From contig BSDZ01000003.1 in assembly GCA_030268105.1 (NCBI GenBank), positions 1,984,001-2,048,000 of the forward strand: a stretch of 64,000 nucleotides of DNA. The letters run 5' to 3'. The DNA comes from Volvox africanus (taxonomy: Eukaryota > Chlorophyta > Chlorophyceae > Chlamydomonadales > Volvocaceae). Shown here in pieces: positions 1 to 9,034 of this stretch (position 1 is the stretch's first letter; each line of letters begins with the position of its first letter). The notes beneath the pieces were generated by a model. The model ran no database searches. It saw only the letters and a program-made list of their open reading frames with translations, and was not told the DNA's origin. The position numbers were made by a program, and so were the translations under genes.

Positions 1-831
1 ACTTGTCTGCCGCGTCTGACTTCCTGCAATGGTAACTATGGAAACGCCTGGCAGTTGCACACAATTCTTGATTCAGGGAACTAAAGAAAATAAGTTCGAG
101 ACAAAAAGGCAAATAAAATTGTTCGATGCTCTTACGAGCAAGCCCATCGGTGAAGCTGTCACGTCGGAAGCGCGATGGATCAACGGTGAACTGACAAGAC
201 TGTCGAAGCTCCCAAACCAACGATTTGATTGCATTTGCATAGTTGTGAGAACTAAATAATTGTTCAATGTATATGATTTGTTCGGGCAATCGTTCAATCC
301 CAACCGTAATTGTTTTGCTGTTGCTTCATAAACGCGTGAGTGCAGCGGTTGACCAAGGAATCGGGGAGGTCGAACTTATCAAAGTCCACATCTACCAGCA
401 GGCACCTAGAATACACACATTTATAGTCCGTGCTGCAACTTGCATGGTATGAAAGGTTACAACATCTCTCAAATTTCACGTTTCTACCTTTCCAACATCC
501 TGTTCCTGTCCTCTCGTGCGACTTATAGACGTGCGTCTTGACGACCGGCCTGGGCCGCCCCAACGTCCGCCTCCCGGTTTCATCAAAGTATGGCATCTAC
601 ATGGCGTATTTCTCACCGACGACTGCATTCAGATGGCAACGAAGGGATCCGTCCTAGGGGCCGTTCTGCAGCACTGCACTCGGCGGCGTCTCCTGGTGGT
701 GCTGTGCGCGGAGCGAGATCAAGTGCAGCTTTGCTGGCCTTGCGGAAGTGGCATGCAGCAGCACAACATGCCGCAGTACCATCAAGGTGAGGCCAGTGAA
801 CGTAGTGAAATTCTTATAGGGACCAACGGGA
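1..831. other. Unassigned sequence at window start
   Basis: This stretch resembles none of the LTR, gag or pol sequence repeated elsewhere in the window, so it is the only candidate non-transposon DNA here. No long reading frame with a recognisable domain is present. Short frames at 29-259 and 516-831 on the plus strand are open but unremarkable. It ends abruptly at about 832, where the family-3 gag of copy M begins in the opposite orientation. It could be host intergenic DNA, part of a host gene, or part of another element. Confidence 0.5.
521..786 (+). other. Possible exon of unknown gene
   Basis: An open stretch on the plus strand is preceded by an acceptor-like CTTATAG after a pyrimidine-rich tract and followed by a donor-like AAG|gtgagg. 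The translation has no family I recognise. It contains several Cys, His and Gln residues but no regular metal-binding spacing. The splice-like borders are the only positive evidence, and they could arise by chance. Confidence 0.18.
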
Positions 832-2202
832 CGTGCCTCTGTCACGTGACTGGACCTGGGGTGCAAAACGGACAAGCAGTGCTTCTAGCAGTTCCTCAGA
901 TGTATAGGAATCCCTTGCGTTAGTCCATTGATCGTGCCATAATCTTGCCGCGCCTTCAAAGGCAGTGGCCAAGAAAAGACGGCGCGTAGAGTCCTGTTGA
1001 CCCCCACGGGCTGTGGCAAAGTAGTTCCTAACATTACGGACAAAGGCCCGTGTTAGAGGCGCAGCAACTCGTCCTAAATCAGAAAGCTTAACATCCATAG
1101 GGATATTCAGCTTAGGCACTGCGATCGCTATTTTTATCACCTCGTCCTCATGTCCAGTATGAGGAGGCCCAGGTGGCCTGGAAGAGGTGCCCGCAACAGC
1201 AGCACAAGTTGTTGCAGCGGCAGCGGGAGCCATCCCAGGAATATCCACGGCACTGGGTGTCAAATGGTTTGACACTACAGCAGGGCCATGAACATAAAAA
1301 GGGGATGCGGCATAAATAGGTGATGTAGGTGCCTCAGGGGATGCTGTGCCGCCTTGCCTGGGAATAGGTGAAGGCTGGTTCGGAAGGTCGATACCACCTG
1401 CCACAGCAGCATTTGGTGGCTGTGTCAACCTAGAGAGCCATTCCCACCTATTCGCTTGGCTAGCATTAGCAGCAATCCGGCCAACAAACTGAAAGGTGTT
1501 GGCAGCAAGAGCCGAGACAGCATTCGCTAAGTTCGAGGCTTGCATATTGTATGCCTGAAAGCCTAACAGATCGAACTGCGAGTGACTGTTCTGGCGAAAG
1601 GCAAAGCAAAGGCAAGGACCAGGGCCTACCCAACGCTTGGATGCTTTCGATGAACTTCAAAAATTTTGAAGTCCGCGCGTGAAGTTGATTTGCGATGGAT
1701 CGGAGTGACTGGGCAGAAGTGCCGCTCCGACGGGTCTGAGGTGTTGACACTGCAGAAGCACTCACGGCGGTTGGAACAACACAATACCTTTCAAGTAATA
1801 GAGAGATATATGTATTAGTGGAAGCCGAAGTAAATTCACGAAGTCGACTCCTCGTCAGATTCGATGCGAAGGTACTATCGAACCCGCAACTACAGGGATT
1901 CCTCAGCAAAACTGCAATACAAGTTCTAGATAGAAAGCAGTGTTGCAGGAAGATATTACCTAACAGAGAAGGCAGAATTGTCTAGGTCGCGAGCCACGTT
2001 GACCGCGACTAACTTAGAGATTGACTTTAACAGAAAGCACAGCCAAACTCACAGAGAGCAGGTTCTAAGTGTCACTAGACTAATTTCGTGAATATTACAG
2101 ACCGGTGGTAGCCGCAGCGAAAATGGCGGCGCTCAGCTCCTCAGGCAATGTCTCCATGTCCAGAGGGATGTCGGCAGAAGGAAGATCGTGGTCGATGTGC
2201 AT
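832..2202 (-). CDS. gag: Split gag N-terminus, family 3 (partial)
   Basis: The structural protein of the retrotransposon, forming the virus-like particle. Three exons are proposed on the minus strand: 2103-2202 (ATG at 2202), 1630-1959 and 832-1562. Both introns have GT-AG borders and phase 1, and the third exon enters the gag frame in phase with no stop at either junction. An internal ATG at 1545 would give an unspliced start. The visible part is Pro/Ala-rich and then enters the capsid-like Retrotrans_gag region (conserved PKLNIP, TARGGQQD, LFLATAFEGAARLW). It is cut off at 832, before the zinc knuckle. Exon 1 resembles the corresponding exon of families 1 and 2. No transcript evidence exists, so the splicing is inferred. 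Confidence 0.6.
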
Positions 2203-2305
2203 TTATAAAAGGGTAGCTTGAGTGGCTTGAGCAGTTACCACAGAAAGACTTGAGAAGGCTTGAAAAGATTTCAGCGGAAGACTTGACGAGACGTCCGAGG
2301 GAGGA

Positions 2306-2320
2306 ACAGTCTCGATACCA
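2306..2320 (-). promoter_or_regulatory. Primer-binding site of copy M
   Basis: On the minus strand, TGGTATCGAGACTG begins three bases inside the LTR end. A reverse-transcription primer site starting TGG pairs with a tRNA CCA end. The same TGGTATCGAGAC core is found in all three families here. Confidence 0.7.
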
Positions 2321-2323
2321 GCT

Positions 2324-2745
2324 TGTTGTATATGGTACCCACGAAGGGTGGTATCAAAAGATACCGGTTGTTGTGCCAGAGCCCGATTAAGTAGAGCCGC
2401 CGACTGGGTCGTACTTGAGAGACCATAAGGCCTCGAACCGGGCGTGACCTTCAGAAGTCACCACTACAACCCGAGATTCAGTGAACCAGGAACCAGATGT
2501 TCCACCATTTACCATTCAGGCGGTAAATGGCCCATTCCATACAGTTTATGGAGTAACCGACAGGTTCGGATGTTTCAGGAAGTCCGTTAGCATTGGTCAT
2601 CGACAGCGGAGACCAAATCCACAAATCGAATGCCAGATGGGAACATGAAACAGTTAATCTGATAATTAAATATATTATATCATAACATAATAAACAGATG
2701 ATTGTTATACTTAATGAATTACCAAAATGCATTAAGGATACAACA
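2324..2745 (-). repeat. Family-3 LTR (5' LTR of copy M)
   Basis: A 422-bp LTR in minus orientation. As read on the plus strand it begins TGTTGTATAT and ends GGATACAACA, giving TG...CA termini. It is highly similar to the 423-bp LTR pair of copy G at 18471-18893 and 32930-33352. It carries the promoter and polyadenylation functions of the element; no specific TATA box was assigned. Confidence 0.9.
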
Positions 2746-3660
2746 CAAACACTGATAACTTATATAATCCCCAATCAGATATTCCCCAGTCGAATGCCCC
2801 TTATCCAGCCCAGAATCCTTCTGGGGCGCCAGATTCTGTGAGGTCCACCGAGGCGGAGCGGAATCCAGCGATGGTATCGCTACAGCAACATATGGATGAA
2901 GTCACAAGTGGCTGCTATGTACCGAGAGTTACATGCAGGCGCTTATCGCATGCGACCTAACGAGTCCGTGGAGGACTACCGGATGCATTTTGAAGCAGTC
3001 ACAGCACCCATGATTAGTTTCTCAGAAGGAGACTACATTTATTGGTTCCAACGCGGTCTCTCTCTTCAGTTAGCTCGAGCGAGTATTACGGACCTAACAC
3101 GGGAAGGGACAAGATTGTATACGTGATGGGTTCAGATCGTTCGTGGCATCGAAGCTCGCCTTGGAACGAGACAGGAATGCCCAGCATCTTTAGCACCGTT
3201 ATCAGTTGACACGACGCAAGATATCTCTAACGAGACTGATCCAGCACCTGAGACTACTGGCATTCCACTACCTCAAGCTCCGATGCGCCGTGGTGGTGCT
3301 CCGTCGACCAGTCACGCTCATATTCCTGGCAGCCAGGTGTTAATCCCACGAGATTCTCAGATAACTCGGAGTATACGGAAAAGGAGGGACGCACCACAAA
3401 ATACCGCCGAGTCACGTGGAGTTGCGTCAGAATCAAAGCGGTCAAGGACGCAAAACCGATGGCTTACTAAGTGGGGATGCACCCAGGCGGAGTTCGTGCA
3501 GTGACGACAATTGGGAGTTTGCCTTTGGTGCGCATCAAATCATCCTACGAGGAGCTGCCCGCTCCTACCCCCATTAGCCGCGGAATTACGATCGACGGAC
3601 GAAGCACAGGGCACGACTTCTGTCGATGTGGTCGAACCACCCAGTCCGCGTTAACAAGGA
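2746..3660 (+). pseudogene. gag: Degenerate gag of copy E
   Basis: A capsid-like segment at 2896-3126 shares the pattern of the other gags (YRMRPNESV, then F.A...P and WFQRGL), but is clearly more diverged from families 1-3 than they are from each other. A basic linker follows at 3250-3500. A CCHC knuckle (CLWCASNHPTRSC, spacing C-X2-C-X3-H-X4-C) lies at about 3530-3570, in a different frame from the preceding segment. Several stops and frame changes make it non-functional. It may mark a fourth gag lineage. Confidence 0.65.
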
Positions 3661-4089
3661 ACTGATATCCGGCATAGAGTTAGACATTATGCACTGACCA
3701 GGATTACTCTTAATTGTAACCAGCAATGCTGGTAGAAAGAAGGTCTTTCACTAACTCTGACTAGATCATCCGATGGTTAGTAATATGCGTCCTTAATGAA
3801 TCCTTGCCTATGGAGCATTGTGGGTCGCAGGAGCGTAGCGGAGGTTCACTACGCTTGACTTTTTCGATGACAATGAAGTCGTTTTTGTTTCGGGCACCTA
3901 TGTGTTACAGGTGTCACTGACGACCTTATCTCTATGACGAAGAGTGATAAGCATGATGGGGTTGACCCCATAGTCGTATGAGCGTTCAGGTTACCCTCGC
4001 TAATGAGGGTAAGCATCCCATTGTGGGCAGAATCACCCTTAGTCATCGAAGAGACCCTCTGCGTGTTAGGGCCCAATGAGTGCAACAAA
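3661..4089 (+). pseudogene. Protease-region remnant of copy E (left of CACTA)
   Basis: Sequence from about 3840 matches, with many changes, the spacer and protease part of pol in copies J and K. The last 130 bp match copy K 58060-58188 closely, including the shared unusual run ending CAATGAGTGCAACAA. No open frame remains. Positions 3661-3840 are too decayed to assign. The final three bases, AAA (4087-4089), form the target-site duplication of the CACTA insertion. Confidence 0.65.
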
Positions 4090-4690
4090 CACTATAACAA
4101 GGAATTCGTGCGTTAGCTCGCGTTAGGCTCGCGTTAGGGACCCCTAACGCAAGCCTAACGCAAGCTTAACGCGAACTAACGCGAGCTAACGCAAAGCCTA
4201 ACGCAAATCAAACGCATTGCGTTATTGCTTGCGTATCGCTAACGCAATCCTAACGCACCTAACGCAATCGCAAATAAACTTTTTTGGGAGGGAACGAAAA
4301 TGTTTGCGTTTACTTTGCGTTAGCTAACGCAACCTAACGCGAACTTACGCAATGTCAAACGCACCCACATAGATTCTAAGGTGTGCGTTAGGCCTAACGC
4401 AACGCAAGCGTTAGAGACCCATACGCAAGCAAAAATACATAGCGTGCATGGAAGTTAACGCACTTAAAGTTCTCTAACGCACAATATACGCACGCCTAAC
4501 GCGCATTAACGCGCATTAACGCATGCTTGCGTATGCTGCGAATAATGTGTACACAGCTAGCAGTTGTGGGTTGTGTAAAAGTTTTATACGCATGTAACTA
4601 ACATATTCGCACGCTTTCGCAAGGTCTTACGCGTGCGATAGCAACATTCGCGCCACTTTCGCTTTGCGTACGAGGCAGCCTCGCATTCTT
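4090..4690. repeat. Left terminal inverted repeat and TAACGC subterminal array
   Basis: After the terminal repeat, the motif TAACGC (or GCGTTA) occurs dozens of times in both orientations, often as CCTAACGC or GCGTTAGG, to about 4520. It then thins into TACGC and TTCGC variants to about 4680. In known CACTA elements, subterminal repeats are the binding sites of an element-encoded DNA-binding protein, which makes these candidate transposase or accessory-protein sites. Confidence 0.85.
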
Positions 4691-5150
4691 GCTCTCTCTA
4701 ACTACTTTTGGTCGTTCTGGTTATTTCTTTACTGTTTCAGTTATCGTTCCTGTTATTGTTTGTGTTTTGCCAACCTGCTGCAGAATTATTTTTTGTGTAC
4801 GGATACTATCCTGTCGTAATGTACGTAGCTGTTATGAAGAATATCAATAGGATTTCAGTATTGATAGATGAAAATATTCCAGGAAATAATTTAGAGCTCA
4901 TTATTCGGAAAGCATCCAGGTAAGCAGCCATTGGTGAGTGACTACCCATTAATTCAACGAAACAATCAAATTTCTACACATCCAATCCTGCCAATCAAAT
5001 TTTGTTTATGAGTTAAATAATCATTTGTACCATGCACCAATCATTTCAATCATCATTAGGTACATACATCCTAACTTCATCTGCCACCGCACATTTAGCA
5101 GCCCGCTCTAACATAAGCTTAGAAACAAACATGATAGATGTTAGTTCTAT
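4691..5150. other. CACTA interior without assigned gene (left)
   Basis: AT-rich sequence between the left subterminal array and the 3' end of the minus-strand gene. A short hydrophobic plus-strand frame (4708-4920) is preceded by an acceptor-like TTTCAG and followed by CAG|gtaagc, but has no recognisable domain. The segment next to 5150 probably holds the 3' untranslated region of the minus-strand gene. Confidence 0.4.
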
Positions 5151-7849
5151 CTAATAGTCTTCTATTTCACTATCGTCGTTGTCGTCGTCCTCTCGCGCAC
5201 TGGTGGCATCATCCTGCTCGTCCTCACTCCTCTCGTCCTTGCTCACCTCCTCCTCAAACAACTCCTGAAAAGTTCAGAAAAGGAAAATTATACTTATTTA
5301 CATGCATATATATAAAGGTAAATTAAGCCGACACGACCCAGCAATCATTTTCGGTTATGATATTTTTAATCATGTCTAGGATGGGCAGTGCTTCTAGGTA
5401 CTATGTATGTGGACACTTTGTTACCTGTTTCTTCTTACTCCCTGAGCCCCCACGTTGACGTCGTGCCCGTGTACATCGCACATCTTCCGAAGCACTCTTG
5501 ACCTTTATCAGTCGAAACAACACATATTAGAATATTACATTCATACAAGCAGGAAATTAAGACAACAAGCTGAACTCAGGAAATTTACCTTCTTTCGCCG
5601 GTGGTCGTAACTGTCATTATTGTCGTCACCGTCCGTAGACTTGTCTTCCACCGGCACCTGCTGGTCCAAAATACGTGAAGGGACTAGGTAGTGATAGCAA
5701 ATATAATTAAAAAGTAATTAATGTCGGGCCTCAATATATTGTACCTTTCTTTTGATGCCCGTGCTTGTCCGTCTCACTTTCGTGGATGGCCGCACATTGC
5801 CGTCGTTTGTTACCTTCAAGGGCCACCGTTAACATACATATATGATTTTAGAAATGATAAGCTTATATTTTCTTTTTAAAAAGAGAAAAACAAATCGACG
5901 TATACCACATCAAACCACAAAGCACGCAGCAAATTAAAAGAATAGAACGAAACATAAAATTACAACTCACTAAAACGGGAAGACAGGATGAATATTCATT
6001 AATGGGCTGTACCTTTTTCGCTGCCACCTTGCTTGAGTTCGTAGCATTCCTGCTGGAGTTCCTTGCCTTAGAGGGCTGTGGACTCTTTGCCTACATGAAA
6101 AGGAAGTATGTTTGAGGAAAATAGGAACAATTACATAAAAGACAAAAAGGAGAAAACAGGTTAAAGGACATTAATGACCTGTACATCCCTGTACATGCAA
6201 TCCATAATGTACATCACCCATCCTGCAATAACCTTGCTAAGCGCGCCTGGAAATTTGCACACCCCATCAACCACTCTCTTTACCACTATTATTTGGACTA
6301 ACCTGTCGGCGTCTAGCGGCCTGGATCTCCTCCTTCTGATGTATGCGAGCTGTATTCGTAGCCAGCACCATCATCAATGCATCTTCACCATGTGCGGGCT
6401 ACTTTTGGCGTTTGCTAGTGCGCCCATCCTGAGTTCCTGGGGGCTCGTCATTTCGGCCGCTTTTCTGCGGTTTGGTAGCAATTAAGCATTTTGTAAACAA
6501 GGAAATGAAGGCATGAAAACATTGTTATTGTTGTACTAGCTAAAATAAAAAAAAGGTTATGCATGAACTGTGATTTACTTTCTGCAAACATACTAAGAAG
6601 TACATACTATTATGGTGGCGAAGCAGCAGCAATAATTAAAGTGAACACATGCATAATCGCATCTTACCCTAGTGCCTTTTGGCAACTCCAGTGCACCAAG
6701 GCCTGGTGTATGCTGAGCTGTTCCACCAGCTCCAACCGGCACTGGAGTGGCTGGTACGGCAAAGGATGTCTTACTGCTTTCAATCTGCTTCCGGTGCACA
6801 AGTGTATTAATAAGCTCCTGTTGCCGATCTGTCACATTCAAATCCTCCATCACAATGCGGCGCTCACTGGGACCCGCATCTGGGTTATCTGGCTGAGCGT
6901 ACTTGAAGCTCCTCCAGGCTGCCCAAGACTCCTTGTTCCACAGCTTCTTCCATGGCTTCTTCTCAAACTCATCTACATAAAAATAATGTGAAGACGAACA
7001 TCAACGCCAGATGCCATGATACACATCATTGTCGAAAGTTTTCGTAATCCCGTACATAGCGTAAGCGGCATGGCATGTCCTTTGTCGTAAAACAAATCTT
7101 TGGCCCGCGTTTACCCCATATTCCATTTTTCAAAATACATAGAAAGGATTTTTTTTATCAAACAACCTGATCAAAATATGTTGTAAAAAAGTATATGGAT
7201 GACAAGTAGCAGTACGAGCTCACAAACCTGGCTTGCAGGCAAGTTCCTCCTTTTGGGTGGCCTTCACCTTTTCGTACCTTGCATGTTGGGCATTGTAATC
7301 CGTTGCGTATCTACAAAGTACATGGGATGCACCGAATAAAAGTGCTTACTTTTTATACTGTGCATGCTTCATTCTATTGTTGTCTGTCCCCACTGAAAGT
7401 AAGCTAATGATATGGATGGCATGTATGATGACCACAAACAAGATAATCACTAGAAGCATAACAGTAGGAAAATAAACATGTACGTACTTTTGCCATTTCT
7501 TCTTGAAGCAGTCGACCGTAACTCTTGGCTGTAAGTCAGCCACTTGTGCAAAGCCAGCAGCAAAGCACTTATCCCAAACGGGCTGCAGATGCGGCACACG
7601 TTGAATATCCTTCGCAATGAGGACCCGTGGATTCTTCAGGCTGCTGTCGAGGTTGTACGGCACGTTGTCGTGGACGGCTTTGTTGATGGCGGCCTGCTCA
7701 TATGACCTGTTCCGCTTTGATGGCTCACCACGATCATGATCCTTTCGTATACTGTTTCTGCTTACTTCAGGGGATACCAATTGAACAGATGGCTGTTTTA
7801 GGGATATATGGATAGTTAGTTTCTTCTGAGCCTGGTTCCAAGCCTTCCC
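5151..7849 (-). CDS. Unrecognised nine-exon gene of the CACTA element (5' end incomplete)
   Basis: Exons read on the minus strand: 7488-7849, 7228-7310, 6668-6972, 6303-6464, 6013-6090, 5745-5813, 5589-5660, 5425-5502 and 5151-5264, ending in TAG. Every intron has GT-AG borders and the frame is kept throughout; most junctions are phase 0. The N-terminal half (exons 1-3) is rich in Trp, Lys and aromatic residues (FKKKWQKY, KPWKKLWNKESW), reminiscent of Myb/trihelix DNA-binding folds. The middle is Lys/Arg-rich, like a nuclear localisation region, and the C-terminus is very acidic (DDDNDDSEIEDY). One in-frame TAG lies in exon 4 at 6399-6401. The ATG exon was not found; the frame at 7849 opens at an acceptor-like TTTTAAG. 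By analogy with TNPA-type proteins it may bind the TAACGC repeats, but I do not recognise the family. Confidence 0.6.
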
Positions 7850-8259
7850 CTTAAAATGTGCATTACGTTTTTATGCGATGACAAAATAATAACCGTGCTG
7901 AAAATTGTGGCGTGAATCCGTTGAAGTATTCATTCCCGTGCAGCGATTGAACTAATCTGCCTTGCAATATGTCTGGATTTGGGAAGCATTGGGGTCATAG
8001 AGTACGTCTCACACATGGTCAATTTTCATGGTCAATTTTCACACCTACGCAAAGCTGCTATGGTGCTTGCCGGAAAAGGCTATATAATTTTGGGGGCCTG
8101 CTCGATGTGTAACTGTGGCTCTTGGTGACTTTGTTTGGGTCTCCATCTGGCAACATTGTTGCCTGGCTACTGTGTAAGGTTTGCTGTTGCCAACTTTCCG
8201 CGATCCTTACCCACGCTTGCTAACTCTGGCAGCTTGCTGCTCAATAATTAGAAAGCCTT
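7850..8259. other. CACTA interior upstream of its gene
   Basis: Probably holds the missing first exon(s) and promoter of the minus-strand gene. A minus-strand ATG near 8130 opens a frame of about 33 codons ending at a donor-like gtaggt. I could not join it in frame to the exon at 7849. No other feature was seen. Confidence 0.3.
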
Positions 8260-8397
8260 CCATAACTAGAAAGGTAGCCATGAAGAGACATGTGTGGCAC
8301 TTAAGAGTTTTATGTTACAAAGTAAGCCCCATAACTAGAAAGGTAGCCATGAAGAGACATGTGTGGCACTTAAGAGTTTTATGTTACAAAGTAAGCC
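8260..8397. repeat. Perfect 69-bp tandem duplication
   Basis: The unit starting CCATAACTAGAAAGG is present twice head to tail, at 8260-8328 and 8329-8397, with no difference that I can see. It lies inside the CACTA element, between the gene and the right subterminal array. Identity of the two units implies recent origin. Confidence 0.92.
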
Positions 8398-8629
8398 ACA
8401 TGTACAGGTTCTAAATCCATATAATGGTAGCGATTTAGCGATGTTAACAAGCATTCACCAGAGCAATCTCTTGTACAACGACTAGCATTCATAGCGCTAT
8501 CCTAAATTGAAATTAACTTTGAAGATATTTTATGCACAAAGTCTCCAATGCTACTGCACAATAAGAGCAAGTAAGCAAACTAAATAAATCCGGCGAACCC
8601 GTGCTCCGAACATTATTATGCGCTATCTA

Positions 8630-9034
8630 CATAAACTTTGCGTAAACTGCATTACAGTGCGTTATGTGCGTATGGTAACGCACTGTACGCAAGATATACG
8701 CAAGCTGTTTGCGTAAAGTTAACGCGTGTGTTAGGTTTGCGATCGCGTGCGTTAGGTTTGCGTTAGGCTCGCGTTAGAACATACGCAAGCCCCCGATTTT
8801 CGAGCACCACGAAACGTAATAAAAATTGCAGGGAACTTTTATACTCATTATAAATATTGTTTTCATTTAAACAAACTTGAAAACGACGCACTATAACAGA
8901 CGTTCTGTCCAGTTTTCTATTTCTTTGCGTTAGGCTCGCGTTAGGCTAACGCAACCGCTAACGCACAAAACGCACACATACGCACCCTAACGCAGCCTAA
9001 CGCGAGCCTAACGCACGAATCTGTTGTTATAGTG
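8630..9034. repeat. Right subterminal TAACGC array and terminal inverted repeat
   Basis: A mirror of the left end. GCGTTAGG and CTAACGC motifs in both orientations run from about 8640, with an AT-rich gap at about 8810-8920, then a dense cluster to the terminal TTGTTATAGTG. The last 40 bp are the inverse of the left terminus. Confidence 0.85.

Larger units (their letters stand above)
832..2745 (-). mobile_element. Copy M: truncated family-3 Ty3/gypsy element
   Basis: The 5' part of a minus-strand family-3 retrotransposon: 5' LTR (2324-2745), primer-binding site, leader and the N-terminal half of gag. It closely matches the 5' part of copy G at 31040-33352. The element stops inside gag at about 832. 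No pol or 3' LTR lies to the left within the window, so no target-site duplication can be tested. It abuts plus-strand copy E at 2746. Confidence 0.85.
4090..9034. mobile_element. CACTA (EnSpm-like) DNA transposon nested in copy E
   Basis: A 4,945-bp element with termini CACTATAACAA at the left and its inverse TTGTTATAGTG at the right. The terminal inverted repeat continues with small differences for about 40 bp (ATTCGTGCGTTAG shared). It is flanked by a 3-bp direct repeat AAA (4087-4089, 9035-9037), as expected for CACTA elements. Copy K has the uninterrupted site at 58181-58195 (CAACAAGGTCTCTC), which fixes both borders. Both ends carry dense TAACGC subterminal arrays. Inside is one multi-exon minus-strand gene. 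No TNP2-like or DDE transposase frame is visible, so it may be non-autonomous. Confidence 0.9.

Noticed and set aside
4100..4560. TAACGC repeats as a telomere or satellite
   Set aside because: Units are unevenly spaced, occur in both orientations and sit at both ends of a transposon with inverted termini.
4708..4923. Short hydrophobic plus-strand frame in the CACTA element
   Set aside because: It has exon-like borders but no family and no adjoining exon that keeps the frame; not enough for a gene call.
6563..6991. 142-residue plus-strand frame
   Set aside because: It is antisense to exon 3 of the CACTA gene, whose splice borders and frame continuity are far stronger.
8181..8414. Small frame encoding two identical 23-residue repeats
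   Set aside because: The repeat comes from the 69-bp DNA duplication; no conservation or start/stop logic supports coding.
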